The notes under the pieces are model-generated. The model searched no databases. It saw nothing but the letters and a program-made list of their open reading frames with translations, and had not been told where the DNA came from. A DNA stretch of 64,000 bases from the NCBI GenBank assembly GCA_028819345.1, contig JAPPLW010000099.1, forward strand, positions 184,309 to 248,308. Reading direction: 5' to 3'. The position numbers and the translations under genes were made by a program. Origin of the DNA: a bacterium (GTDB lineage Bacteria; Actinomycetota; Acidimicrobiia; Spongiisociales; ZC4RG35). Positions 1 to 8,848 of the stretch are shown here, piece by piece (positions within the stretch are counted from its first letter, which is position 1; each line of letters opens with the position of its first letter).

Positions 1-121
1 AAACTCACTGCCGGGGGCCGTTTTGGGGGGGGGGGTTGTTTTTCCCCCCCCCCCCCCCCCGGGGGGGCGGGGCGGCGGGCCGCGCGGGGGGCCGCCCCCC
101 CCCCCCCCCCCCCCCCCCCCC
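1..121. other. Low-complexity contig-end sequence
   Basis: Bases 1-121 are almost only long G and C homopolymer runs, including a C run of about 30 just before base 121. Ordinary coding sequence starts abruptly after that. Runs of this length are typical of sequencing or assembly noise at a contig end and resemble nothing else in the window. I read no gene here. An open frame crosses it into the first permease only because such runs contain no stop codons. Confidence 0.8.
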
Positions 122-154
122 GAACCTATCGGACACCAGGCGGATGAACAGACC

Positions 155-1084
155 TTGCTGAGATACATAGTCAGCCGGCTGGCTCTCACCATCCCTGTGC
201 TGGTAGGAGCCGCCATTCTGATCTTCTTGCTCATGCAACTGGTGCCGGGCGACGCCGTGTCGGCCAGGATGGCGGGGGGCGCCAAGCTCTCTCCCGAGCA
301 ACAGGAGCTGATGCGGGAGGCGCTGGGCCTCAACCGCCCTCTGCTGGTGCAATTGGGCGACTATTTGTGGGGGCTGGTACGAGGGGACCTGGGACGCTCG
401 GTGTCCGGGCGCTCGGTGCTGGGACTGGTGGGAGCCCAGATTCCCTCCACCCTGATCCTGGTGGCTGCGGGGATGGCGGTAGCACTGGTGATCGGGATCC
501 CCCTCGGGGTACTGGCTGCCCGGCGTCGCAACACCATGGTGGACACCGCCGCCATGGGTACCGCGGTGCTGGGACTGTCGGTCCCCCAGTTCTGGCTGGG
601 ACTGATGCTGATCTTTCTATTCGCCGTCAATCTTGGATGGTTCCCCGTACTCAGTTCGGGAGGCTTCGACGGATTGGTGCTACCCGCGGTGTCTCTGGGC
701 CTTGCCGAGGCCGCCATCCTGGCCCGGCTGGTCAGGAGCAGCCTGATCGAGTCCCTGGAGCAGGACTACATCACCACCGCCCGGGCCAAGGGCGCCTCGG
801 ACTCGCGGGTGACCTGGAGGCACGGCCTGCGCAATGCCCTGGTCCCGGTTGTGACCATGATCGGCCTACAGATCGGGAACCTCCTGGGCGCCTCGGTGGT
901 GATCGAGACACTGTTCGGGCGACAGGGCGTCGGCAAATTGGTGGTGGACAGCATCCTCCAGCGCGAGCTTGCGGTGCTTCAGGGGTCCATCCTCATCCTT
1001 GCTTCCATCTTCGTGTTGATCAACGTGGTGGTCGACATCTTCTACAAGGTGCTCGACCCGAGAGTCAAACTGGGAGCCGCCTGA
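155..1084 (+). CDS. ABC transporter permease, Opp/Dpp (DppB) type
   Basis: This is an inner-membrane permease of a binding-protein-dependent importer of the peptide/nickel/oligosaccharide class. The N-terminus carries the usual first membrane helix, in a stretch reading RLALTIPVLVGAAILIFLL, followed by LVPGD, which is characteristic of DppB proteins. Further helices follow, and the EAA-type loop that contacts the ATPase lies around DYITTARAKGASDSRV. I chose the TTG at 155 because it gives a normal length of 309 residues; the frame stays open upstream only through the homopolymer run. It is followed one base later by a second permease. The binding protein and any further ATPase are not in the window. 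Substrate is unknown, but the sugar enzymes nearby suggest a carbohydrate. Confidence 0.85.
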   Translation: MLRYIVSRLALTIPVLVGAAILIFLLMQLVPGDAVSARMAGGAKLSPEQQELMREALGLNRPLLVQLGDYLWGLVRGDLGRSVSGRSVLGLVGAQIPSTLILVAAGMAVALVIGIPLGVLAARRRNTMVDTAAMGTAVLGLSVPQFWLGLMLIFLFAVNLGWFPVLSSGGFDGLVLPAVSLGLAEAAILARLVRSSLIESLEQDYITTARAKGASDSRVTWRHGLRNALVPVVTMIGLQIGNLLGASVVIETLFGRQGVGKLVVDSILQRELAVLQGSILILASIFVLINVVVDIFYKVLDPRVKLGAA

Positions 1085-1085
1085 G

Positions 1086-1967
1086 ATGATCGACGCCTCC
1101 CCGGCTCGGACGCAGGCCACCGAAACGGTCCACCTGTGGCGCAGGCTCCTGTCCCATCGGTCGGTGGTGGTGGGGGGCATTCTCTTCGCCCTGGTCCTGG
1201 TAGCGGCCCTGTTCGCCGGATGGCTGGCGCCATTCGATCCGTTGGACACCGATCCCGCCAATGCCCTCCAGCCTCCCGGACGCGATCACTGGATGGGCAC
1301 CGATCAACTGGGTCGGGACGTCTTCAGCAGGGTAATCCATGGCGCCCGCCCATCCCTGATAATGGGCGTGGTGCCCATGATCATCTCCTCGATCATCGGG
1401 ACTGCCTCGGGAATGATCATCGGTTACTACGGGCGATGGGCCGACCTGATGATGACCCGCTTCGTGGACATCGCCCTCGCCTTCCCCCCGATCCTGCTGG
1501 CGTTGACGGTGGTGGCGGTGCTGGGACCGGGTCTGTGGAGCATTGCCTTGGCGCTGGGTCTCTCGGGAATCCCCTTTTACTTACGTATGGCCCGGGGCCA
1601 GGTCATTCAGGCCAAAGAGGCTCCCTTCGTCCAGACCGCTGTCTCCATAGGGGCCAGCGACGCCCGGGTGATGTTCCGCCACATCATCTACCGGGTGTTC
1701 CCTCCCATCCTGGTGATGATGACCATTCACGTGGCCGGGGCGATCCTGGCCGGCGCGGCGCTGAGCTTTCTAGGACTTGGTATCCCACCACCCACCGCGG
1801 AGTGGGGAACAATGATCCAGGACGGGCGCCAATTCCTGGTACTTTCGTGGTGGATGGCGTTCTTCCCCGGCGTGGCGCTGGCCATTACGGTGTTCGCCAC
1901 CAACCTCCTCGGCGACGGGTTGAGAGACGTGATCGACCCCAGATCGAAAGGAGAACCGATCAGATAA
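1086..1967 (+). CDS. ABC transporter permease, Opp/Dpp (DppC) type
   Basis: This is the second membrane subunit of the same importer, 293 residues. It has the DppC layout: an N-terminal helix, a periplasmic stretch containing HWMGTDQLGRDVFSRVIHGA, which is diagnostic for this subunit, and then five further helices. The EAA-like loop is near APFVQTAVSIGASDARV. The start lies one base after the first permease stop, so the two are co-translated and presumably form a heterodimer. The stop overlaps the start of the next gene by one base (TAATG), tying the dehydrogenase to the transporter. Confidence 0.9.
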   Translation: MIDASPARTQATETVHLWRRLLSHRSVVVGGILFALVLVAALFAGWLAPFDPLDTDPANALQPPGRDHWMGTDQLGRDVFSRVIHGARPSLIMGVVPMIISSIIGTASGMIIGYYGRWADLMMTRFVDIALAFPPILLALTVVAVLGPGLWSIALALGLSGIPFYLRMARGQVIQAKEAPFVQTAVSIGASDARVMFRHIIYRVFPPILVMMTIHVAGAILAGAALSFLGLGIPPPTAEWGTMIQDGRQFLVLSWWMAFFPGVALAITVFATNLLGDGLRDVIDPRSKGEPIR

Positions 1968-2734
1968 TGGAACATAGAGTGGCGGTTGTCACCGGCGGCG
2001 CCGCCGGCATCGGACGGGGATGCGCCTTCCGGCTGGCGGCGGATGGTTTCCGGGTGGCGCTGGTCGACATCGACGTTGATGGGGGCAATCAGGTGGCAGA
2101 CCGGATAAACGAGGTCGGCGGGGACGCGTTCTTCCTCGAATCGGACATCGGAGAGCCCGACGCCTTCAAGCAGATAGTGGCAGAGGTGGCCCACCGGTGG
2201 GACGCCTTGCACGTGCTGGTCAACAACGCCGGACTGGACTACAACGAGCCCCTGTCGGAGATGACCGTCGCCGCGTGGGACAGGTGCCTGGCGGTCGATC
2301 TCCGGAGCGTCGCCTTTTCAGCCCAGGCGGCCGCTGATCTAATGGAGCGTTCCGGAGGGGGCAGCATCATCAACATAGCCTCGGTGATGGCCTGGTACAC
2401 CGTCCCCGACTACGGCGCCTACACGGCCTCCAAGGCCGGAGTGACCGGTCTCACCAGGACCCTGGCCCTGGAACTGGGACCGAGGGGGATCCGGGTGAAC
2501 GCCATCGCTCCGGGATTCATCGACACCACCGCCTGGGAGAGGGTGCTGGCGAAGATGGACGACCCGGAGGAATTCGCCGCCTCGATTTCCGCCCTCCATG
2601 CCGTGGGGCGGCGGGGAAAACCCGCCGACATCGCCGGGGCGGTGGCATTCCTGGTCGGAAACGACGCCGGTTTCATCACCGGCCAGACCCTGGTGGTCGA
2701 TGGAGGTTTGACGGCTCAAATACGACTTGGCTAA
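1967..2734 (+). CDS. SDR-family NAD(P)-dependent dehydrogenase
   Basis: This is a classical short-chain dehydrogenase of 255 residues. It has the nucleotide-binding TGGAAGIG at about 10-16, NNAG at 86-89, and the catalytic Ser139, Tyr152 and Lys156 (YTASK). An Asp after the second strand (VALVDID) favours NAD. The ATG overlaps the permease stop, so it is translationally coupled to the importer. With the lactonase-like and epimerase-like genes just downstream, it probably oxidises the imported sugar to a lactone; that role is inferred from context. SDR sequence alone does not set the substrate. Confidence 0.85.
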   Translation: MEHRVAVVTGGAAGIGRGCAFRLAADGFRVALVDIDVDGGNQVADRINEVGGDAFFLESDIGEPDAFKQIVAEVAHRWDALHVLVNNAGLDYNEPLSEMTVAAWDRCLAVDLRSVAFSAQAAADLMERSGGGSIINIASVMAWYTVPDYGAYTASKAGVTGLTRTLALELGPRGIRVNAIAPGFIDTTAWERVLAKMDDPEEFAASISALHAVGRRGKPADIAGAVAFLVGNDAGFITGQTLVVDGGLTAQIRLG

Positions 2735-2774
2735 TGCGGCTGCAAGGCGTCTCTCTACTGCGGGAATGGACCGT

Positions 2775-3596
2775 TTAGCTGAACAGAGGCTGGCCGGGAG
2801 TGTCGGGGGTCATCACCGAGATGTGCCAACCTCCCAGGTTGGCCAGAAACAACTGCTCCAGGTCCGAGCCTCCGAAGGCGCAGTTGGTCACCCGGTTCAT
2901 GGTCAGGCCTCGCTCGTCCCGGGCCACCAGTTCGATTTCCCCGCCGGGGCGGATGCGCTCGAGGGCGCTGGCTCCGAATGAGGTCACGTACAGGTTCCCG
3001 TCGGCGTCAAAAGCCAACCCGTCGGGCATGGGCAGCAGGGCTCCCGGGGCGCACACCTGCTCGGGAGGGGTTCCCGATCCGTCCAGGGGAACCCGTACCA
3101 CATCGTCGGTGGCGGTCTGGGCGACGTACAGAAACCGGGCATCCTGATCGATGGCCAACCCGTTGGCGTAATAGAAGGGACCCGAGTGGAACACCGTGGC
3201 CTCGCCGCCGGGGTTGATGCGGTAGATCTCCCCGGTGGGTCCCGGGTAGTCCCCGGAGCCCGACACGTAGAGACTCCCGTCGGGTCCGAAGGCCGGGAAG
3301 TTGGGTCCCCTCAGGGGACGGCCGTCCACCGAGTCGCAAAACACCTCCCATTCGCCGGAGGCGGCAACCCTGACGATTGTGTTGTCCTGGGTGCAGACAT
3401 AGCAATGGCCGTTGCGGTCGAAGGCCAGGCCGGCGGCCATGGCTTTCAACTGGCAGATCACTTCGGGCTGACGGGTATCGGGGTCTATTACATAAATCTG
3501 CCCTGCCTCCCCCCCGGCCCAGACCCGGCCGTCGGGGTCGATCGCCACGCATTCGGGATGGTCAAGACCGGCGCTGTAAACCTCTACCTGGCTCAT
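2775..3596 (-). CDS. SMP-30/gluconolactonase-like beta-propeller protein
   Basis: This 273-residue protein is built of repeated blades of the type CVAIDPDGRVWAGGEAGQIY, LAFDRNGHCYV and LAFDADGNLYV, as in the SMP-30/gluconolactonase/LRE family. Members are metal-dependent six-bladed propellers that hydrolyse sugar lactones. It lies 16 bases downstream of the epimerase-like gene on the same strand and converges with the SDR gene. Dehydrogenase plus lactonase is the expected pair for an oxidative sugar pathway. Some family members have other hydrolase roles, so the lactone substrate is inferred. Confidence 0.75.
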   Translation of the reverse strand: MSQVEVYSAGLDHPECVAIDPDGRVWAGGEAGQIYVIDPDTRQPEVICQLKAMAAGLAFDRNGHCYVCTQDNTIVRVAASGEWEVFCDSVDGRPLRGPNFPAFGPDGSLYVSGSGDYPGPTGEIYRINPGGEATVFHSGPFYYANGLAIDQDARFLYVAQTATDDVVRVPLDGSGTPPEQVCAPGALLPMPDGLAFDADGNLYVTSFGASALERIRPGGEIELVARDERGLTMNRVTNCAFGGSDLEQLFLANLGGWHISVMTPDTPGQPLFS

Positions 3597-3612
3597 TTCA
3601 CTTCATCTCCTT

Positions 3613-4542
3613 TCATAACTCGCTGAGCCGCACGCTCAACCATGCCTTATGGGTCTCTCCACCCCTCAGCACCGGCGCCTGCCCACGGTCTATGGCGGCA
3701 GCCAGCCCATCGGCGGGCCAGGCGTTCACCGGCTCGACCGCCATCGAACTGAGCCGGCCGTACCAGGGGAAACGCGAAGCCTGCCGGTTTATCCACAACC
3801 AGGCATAGGGAAAGGCGTCCGCCGACCATTCAAAGGTCAACCGATCGACGGTGTCAGGTCGCAGGAAGTGGCAGGCTGGTTCGGGAATGTCTGTGAGATA
3901 CGCCAAACGTTCCACGGGTCGGCGGGGCATCTCGCCCAGGTCGACTGCCTTACCCTCCCGGTCCTGTACCCATGGCCACGAGTACCCGCATCCCGGTGAC
4001 AGGTCGTCCTCGGGTACGCCCAATCCCGGAACCTCCAGACGGGCCCCCTCCATGATCATGCGGGTGCCAGGCGGCGCCTCGAAGGTGGGGTGATGGCCCC
4101 ACAAGTAGTGAAAATCCATCTCCGACGGATTGTGGACCTCCTCTTCCAGGTGAAGGCTGGGGCTCTGGGGATCGAGACTCATCTTGCGGGTCAGGACCAG
4201 CGGGATGTGGGTATAGCAGCGGAGGGTGGCCTGGCTATCACGGGAAGTATCCAGGATCTCCCACGGCGCCAGGGATGCTTCACCGTGAACGGGGTGGGTG
4301 ACGCCCGCTACAGTGCAACCCGCCCCAGCGTTGGGGAACATCTCTTGCCACCCACCCCGATGCTCGGACAGCCAATCGAGGTCGGAGGAGTAATAGGACG
4401 CGCCGGCCGAGGCGCGCAAAGGCCACTCGGAATCGATCCAGGCCAGACGATTTCGCCCCCCCGGCCGGCCCAACCAGAGGATCTCCGCTCCCTTCATCTC
4501 ATCGACCCTCACCTCGAGGTGGGCGGTTCGAAGTCGGATCAT
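3613..4542 (-). CDS. Aldose 1-epimerase-like protein
   Basis: A protein of 309 residues with the galactose mutarotase-like fold. It has an N-terminal strand (IRLRTAHLEVRVDEMKGAEI), a GGWQEMFPNAG segment and a conserved histidine region (HPVHGEASLAPWEI) that matches the substrate-binding part of the family, plus a second histidine cluster (FHYLWGHHPTFE). I placed the start at 4542 because this ATG overlaps the stop of the upstream ATPase gene as ATGA. The frame extends further upstream but would then run inside the ATPase gene. It probably interconverts sugar anomers or binds a sugar in the catabolic route; the exact substrate cannot be read. Confidence 0.7.
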   Translation of the reverse strand: MIRLRTAHLEVRVDEMKGAEILWLGRPGGRNRLAWIDSEWPLRASAGASYYSSDLDWLSEHRGGWQEMFPNAGAGCTVAGVTHPVHGEASLAPWEILDTSRDSQATLRCYTHIPLVLTRKMSLDPQSPSLHLEEEVHNPSEMDFHYLWGHHPTFEAPPGTRMIMEGARLEVPGLGVPEDDLSPGCGYSWPWVQDREGKAVDLGEMPRRPVERLAYLTDIPEPACHFLRPDTVDRLTFEWSADAFPYAWLWINRQASRFPWYGRLSSMAVEPVNAWPADGLAAAIDRGQAPVLRGGETHKAWLSVRLSEL

Positions 4543-5549
4543 GGGTGTGTTCTGACTGCTTCCACCTGCTCCGGGAAGTGACATGCCGCTCTCCCGCTTC
4601 CGGCCAGGCGATGTTCCAGCGCCGGCGTCTCGGTTGCGCACAGTTCCTGCGCCTTCCAGCACCGGGTCCGGAACCGACAGGCCGAAGGAGGATGGAGAGG
4701 ACTCGGCACGTCGCCCTCCAGGAGGATGCGGCTCCGTTCCTTCCGAGAGAACGGCTCGGGAACCGGGACCGCCGACACCAGGGCCTGGGTATAGGGATGA
4801 CAGGGCCGGGAGAACACCTCCTCCCTATAACCCCACTCGACGATCCTTCCCAAGTACATGACAGCCACACGTTCGCACACGTGACGCACCACGGACAGGT
4901 CGTGGGCGATGAAGAGATAGGCCAGCCCCAGGTTCTGCTTCAACTCGATCAGGAGATTGATGATCTGCGCCTGGATGGAGACATCCAGGGCCGACACCGG
5001 CTCATCCAGCACCAGGAGCTTGGGCTGCAACGCAAGGGCCCGGGCAATGCTGATGCGCTGGCGCTGGCCTCCTGAGAACTCGTGGGGGTACTTCCGGGCG
5101 TCGCCGGGATGCAATCCCACCAGTTCCAACAGGTCTGCGACCCTCCCGGGGTCGGGACGCCGCCCTTCATGGACCACCAGGGGCTCGGCCACGATTTCTC
5201 CGGCTTTCATACCGGGGTTCAGGGAAGCGAATGGATCCTGGAAGACGATCTGCATGTGGCGCCGCAGCGGTCGCATCTCCCGTCTCCCCAGGTCGGTGAT
5301 GTCCCGACCCATGAACACAACCCGACCGCTGGTGGGGGTCAGCAGCCGCATCATCAGCCTTGCCACCGTGGACTTTCCGCAGCCCGACTCTCCCACCAGC
5401 CCCAGGGCCTCACCCTCTGAGATGGAAAAGCTCACTCCGTCTACCGCTCTCAACTGGCGCCAGCGCCCCACTATCCCCTCCATTCTGACCGGATAGTGCA
5501 TGACCACATCCTCCAGACTCACCAAAGCCCGGCCATTGCCATTCATCAT
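4539..5549 (-). CDS. Oligopeptide/sugar ABC transporter ATPase, OppF/DppF type
   Basis: This ATPase has the Walker A motif GESGCGKST, Q-loop region VFQDPFASLNPG, signature SGGQRQR, Walker B LLVLDEPVSALD and H-loop AHDLS. The C-terminal extension, with a Cys-rich segment around CRFRTRCWKAQELC, is typical of the OppD/OppF class. I used the ATG at 5549; another in-frame ATG lies at 5546 and the frame opens upstream to 5579. It overlaps the epimerase-like gene by four bases. Only one ATPase gene is seen, although this class usually has two. The partner may lie left of the window, or this one may act alone. Confidence 0.88.
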   Translation of the reverse strand: MMNGNGRALVSLEDVVMHYPVRMEGIVGRWRQLRAVDGVSFSISEGEALGLVGESGCGKSTVARLMMRLLTPTSGRVVFMGRDITDLGRREMRPLRRHMQIVFQDPFASLNPGMKAGEIVAEPLVVHEGRRPDPGRVADLLELVGLHPGDARKYPHEFSGGQRQRISIARALALQPKLLVLDEPVSALDVSIQAQIINLLIELKQNLGLAYLFIAHDLSVVRHVCERVAVMYLGRIVEWGYREEVFSRPCHPYTQALVSAVPVPEPFSRKERSRILLEGDVPSPLHPPSACRFRTRCWKAQELCATETPALEHRLAGSGRAACHFPEQVEAVRTHP

Positions 5550-5664
5550 CCTGTTTTCAGAGTAGCAACCCGCAGTCACCCGCCACTCTGGGAGCGCTGG
5601 AAGGAGGAGCCGGCTGGCGGCCCGGATTGGGAAGAGCAGGCGCAGATCGTATCATCTGGCCTAT

Positions 5665-6744
5665 ATGATCTGGCGGCACCTGGGGCGGCTCATACGACCA
5701 CTCATCAGATGGGGATCGCTGGTTGCCTTAACGGTTTTCAGTCTGGCCGCCTGCAGCCTGGTGGAGATCGAGGACGCCCCTCTCACCACCTTCGAACCCG
5801 CCGGACCCTTCGCCGAGAGGATCGACGCGGTGTTCTGGCAGGTGTTCTGGATCGCGGTGGTCATCTTCGTGGTGGTCGAGGGCGGAATCCTTCTCATAGT
5901 GCTCCTCTTTCGCGACAGGGAAGGACGAAAGGAACCCCGCCAGATCCATGGCAACAACAAGCTGGAGATCACCTGGACCATCATCCCCGCCCTGATACTG
6001 ACCGTGATCGCGGTGCCGACCATCCAGGGGGTGTTCGACCTGACCGAATGCGGCGACGACGCCATGCCGGTGGAGATCATCGGGCATCAGTGGTGGTTCG
6101 AGTACCGGTACCCCGACCACGGGATCGAGTCCGCCAGCGTTCTTGCCATGCCCATCGACCGGGAGGTCTGCGCCTACATGACGTCGGCAGACGTACTTCA
6201 CAACTACTGGGTTCCCCACCTGATGGGAAAGCGTTATCTGGTCCCCGGTCAGGAGACCACCCTCAGGCTTCAGGCCGATGAACCCGCCGAGTATTGGGGG
6301 CACTGCGCCGAGTTCTGCGGTCTCTCCCATTCGCTGATGAGGGCCAGGGTGATCTCGATGACCCAGGCGGATTTCGATGGCTGGGTCGCAGCCCAGCAGC
6401 AATACGCCGTCCCGCCCGCACCCGACACTCCTGCCGAGACCGGATTGAAGGTGTTCCAGGAGCAAGGATGCACCCAGTGCCACACGGTTGACTACGGACC
6501 CGACTACCAGGGCACCAACCTGGTGGCGGACGAATTCTTCAACGGCCCGAACCTCACCCACTTTGCTTCCCGCAGCGTGTTCGCCGGCGCCATTCTCCCC
6601 CGCGAGGGGCAGTCCTGGTCGGATGGTCTGCGGGAATGGCTGGCCAACCCTCCCAAGGTCAAGCCCGGGTCCTTCATGCCCAACCTCGACCTAACCCACC
6701 AGGAGATAGAAGACCTGATCGCCTGGCTGGATACCCTGAAGTGA
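5665..6744 (+). CDS. ctaC: Cytochrome c oxidase subunit II with fused cytochrome c
   Basis: This 359-residue protein is the electron-entry subunit of a caa3-type terminal oxidase. It starts with a lipoprotein signal (lipobox LAAC), followed by a second hydrophobic helix and the cupredoxin domain. The CuA ligands lie in HCAEFCGLSHSLM (Cys214, Cys218, His222, Met225). A C-terminal cytochrome c domain has the haem motif CTQCH at 269-273 and a likely axial Met338 in GSFMPNL. It begins the oxidase operon and is divergent from the ABC ATPase gene. No strong ribosome binding site is seen close to the ATG. Confidence 0.96.
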   Translation: MIWRHLGRLIRPLIRWGSLVALTVFSLAACSLVEIEDAPLTTFEPAGPFAERIDAVFWQVFWIAVVIFVVVEGGILLIVLLFRDREGRKEPRQIHGNNKLEITWTIIPALILTVIAVPTIQGVFDLTECGDDAMPVEIIGHQWWFEYRYPDHGIESASVLAMPIDREVCAYMTSADVLHNYWVPHLMGKRYLVPGQETTLRLQADEPAEYWGHCAEFCGLSHSLMRARVISMTQADFDGWVAAQQQYAVPPAPDTPAETGLKVFQEQGCTQCHTVDYGPDYQGTNLVADEFFNGPNLTHFASRSVFAGAILPREGQSWSDGLREWLANPPKVKPGSFMPNLDLTHQEIEDLIAWLDTLK

Positions 6745-6817
6745 GCGTAAACTTGCACCTGAGCAGACCCCTTCCCGAGAAAGTCCCTTCGACAGCCGCC
6801 AGGCCGGAGTTCTCCAC

Positions 6818-8848
6818 ATGACCGCCACCGCAGAGCGCCGCCCCGCCACGACCATCTTCCGAAGGCCCCGTTCAACCACGGGATTCTGGGGATGGATCAC
6901 CACCGCCGATCACAAGAAGATCGGGATCATGTACGGCTACGCGGCGTTCATCTTCTTTTTGGTCGGAGGTCTTGAGGCCCTTCTCCTGCGAATCCAACTC
7001 TCGTCAGCCGACAACACCTTCCTGACCGCCGCCGAATACAACGCAGCCTTCACCATGCACGGGACCACCATGGTGTTCCTGTTCGTCATGCCCATCTCCG
7101 CCGCCTTCATCAACTATCTGCTCCCTCTGATGATCGGCGCCCGGGACGTGGCCTTCCCTCGGATGAACGCCCTGTCCTGGTGGATTTTCCTGTTCGCAGG
7201 GATCTTCCTCTACTCCGTGCTGGTTTTCAGCGACCCGGCCGCGCCCGCCGGCGTGGAAGGAGTCTCGGGGAACCTGGACCCGGCGGACAACACCGTCCTG
7301 GGCGGGATGCCGGATGGCGGTTGGTTCGGGTATCAACCCAACGCCGGTCCCTTCTACTCACCAGGCACGGCCATGGACTATTGGGCGCTGGGCGTCCAGT
7401 TCCTGGGGTTGGCCTCCCTCATCTCGTCGGTCAACTTCATCGTCACCATCTTCAACATGCGGGCGCTGGGTATGCGTCTTCTGCGCATGCCGGTGTTCGT
7501 GTGGATGAGCCTGGTTGTCGCCCTCCTCCTGCTGTTCTCGCTTCCCATCATCGCCATCGCCCTGTTCATGGTGACTTTCGACCGCCAGTTCGGGAGCCTG
7601 TTCTTCGTGGCCGAGGCCGGTGGCGACCCCATACTCTGGCAGCACCTGTTCTGGCTGTTCGGCCATCCGGAGGTCTACATTCTGATCCTCCCGGCTATGG
7701 GGATCGTCTCCGAGGTCCTACCGGTATACAGCAAGAAGCCGCTCTTCGGATACGCGGCGGTCGTGTTCGCCGGAGCCGCCATCGCCTTCCTGGGATTCGG
7801 AGTGTGGGCTCACCACATGTTCGCCTCCGGGATCAGCCCGGTGGCCCAGGCCGCCTTCGGGCTCTCCACCATGACAATCGCGGTCCCGACCGGAGTCAAG
7901 ATCTTCAACTGGATGGGCACCATGTGGGGAGGTCGATTAAAATTCACGACCCCGATGCTGTTCGCCATCGGGTTCGTGGCGATGTTCGTGATCGGGGGGT
8001 TGTCCGGGGTGACCCACGCCGTGGTTCCTTCCGACTGGCAGCAGACCGACACCTATTACATCGTGGCCCACTTCCACTACGTCCTGTTCGGAGGGTCGGT
8101 GTTCGGGTTATTCGCCGGGCTCTACTACTGGTTCCCCAAGATGACCGGCAGGCTGCTCAACGAGAAGCTCGGGAAACTCAACTTCTGGACGATGTTCACC
8201 GGTTTCAACCTCACCTTTGCGCCCATGCACTGGCTGGGCCTGCAGGGTATGGTGCGGCGGACCGCTTACTATCCGCCCGAGGCAGGATTCGACTTCTGGA
8301 ACCTGGTGGCGACGGTCGGAGCCTTCATCATCGCCGCCGGGGTGCTGATCTTCATGTTCAACTGGTGGAGGTCGAAGAAACACGGTGAACCCTCGGGAAT
8401 GGACCCATGGGATGCCCGAACCGTCGAATGGACCACCCCCAACCCCACGCCCGAATACAACTTCGGGGTGGCCCCCACGGTCACCTCTCTCGATGACTTC
8501 TGGCACAAGAAATACGCAGAGGACGCCGAGGGGAGGCCGGTCCGCAGACCGGAGGCGGAGGAGACGCTCACGGACCTGATGGAGACCGGGATTAACCCGC
8601 CCCATCCCATCCACCTTCCTGCTCCTTCCTATTACCCCATTTTGCTGGCGGCGGGAATACCCCTGGTGGGATGGGGGATCATCTATCACACCTCTTTCGT
8701 GGGGAAACTCCTGATTCTGATCGGAGTGCTGGTGGTGGCCTCCGCTTCCTTCGGCTGGAGCATGGAACCACTGGAAGAGCCCCACGACGAGCATGACGAC
8801 TCCGAGCCGTCGGGAGACGGGTACTCCTCGCCGGAGGTCGATGCCTGA
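6818..8848 (+). CDS. ctaD: Cytochrome c oxidase subunit I
   Basis: This is the haem-copper catalytic subunit, 676 residues. CuB and proton-channel residues are in GHPEVY (His283, Glu285, Tyr287), the paired histidines in VWAHHMF, and the haem histidines in IVAHFHYVL. The low-spin haem a ligand is in FTMHGTTMVF. It reduces O2 to water and pumps protons. The protein is about 100 residues longer than a minimal subunit I. The extension (from about residue 560) has a charged linker, two further hydrophobic segments and an acidic, His-containing tail. The stop overlaps the ctaE start by one base. Confidence 0.97.
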   Translation: MTATAERRPATTIFRRPRSTTGFWGWITTADHKKIGIMYGYAAFIFFLVGGLEALLLRIQLSSADNTFLTAAEYNAAFTMHGTTMVFLFVMPISAAFINYLLPLMIGARDVAFPRMNALSWWIFLFAGIFLYSVLVFSDPAAPAGVEGVSGNLDPADNTVLGGMPDGGWFGYQPNAGPFYSPGTAMDYWALGVQFLGLASLISSVNFIVTIFNMRALGMRLLRMPVFVWMSLVVALLLLFSLPIIAIALFMVTFDRQFGSLFFVAEAGGDPILWQHLFWLFGHPEVYILILPAMGIVSEVLPVYSKKPLFGYAAVVFAGAAIAFLGFGVWAHHMFASGISPVAQAAFGLSTMTIAVPTGVKIFNWMGTMWGGRLKFTTPMLFAIGFVAMFVIGGLSGVTHAVVPSDWQQTDTYYIVAHFHYVLFGGSVFGLFAGLYYWFPKMTGRLLNEKLGKLNFWTMFTGFNLTFAPMHWLGLQGMVRRTAYYPPEAGFDFWNLVATVGAFIIAAGVLIFMFNWWRSKKHGEPSGMDPWDARTVEWTTPNPTPEYNFGVAPTVTSLDDFWHKKYAEDAEGRPVRRPEAEETLTDLMETGINPPHPIHLPAPSYYPILLAAGIPLVGWGIIYHTSFVGKLLILIGVLVVASASFGWSMEPLEEPHDEHDDSEPSGDGYSSPEVDA

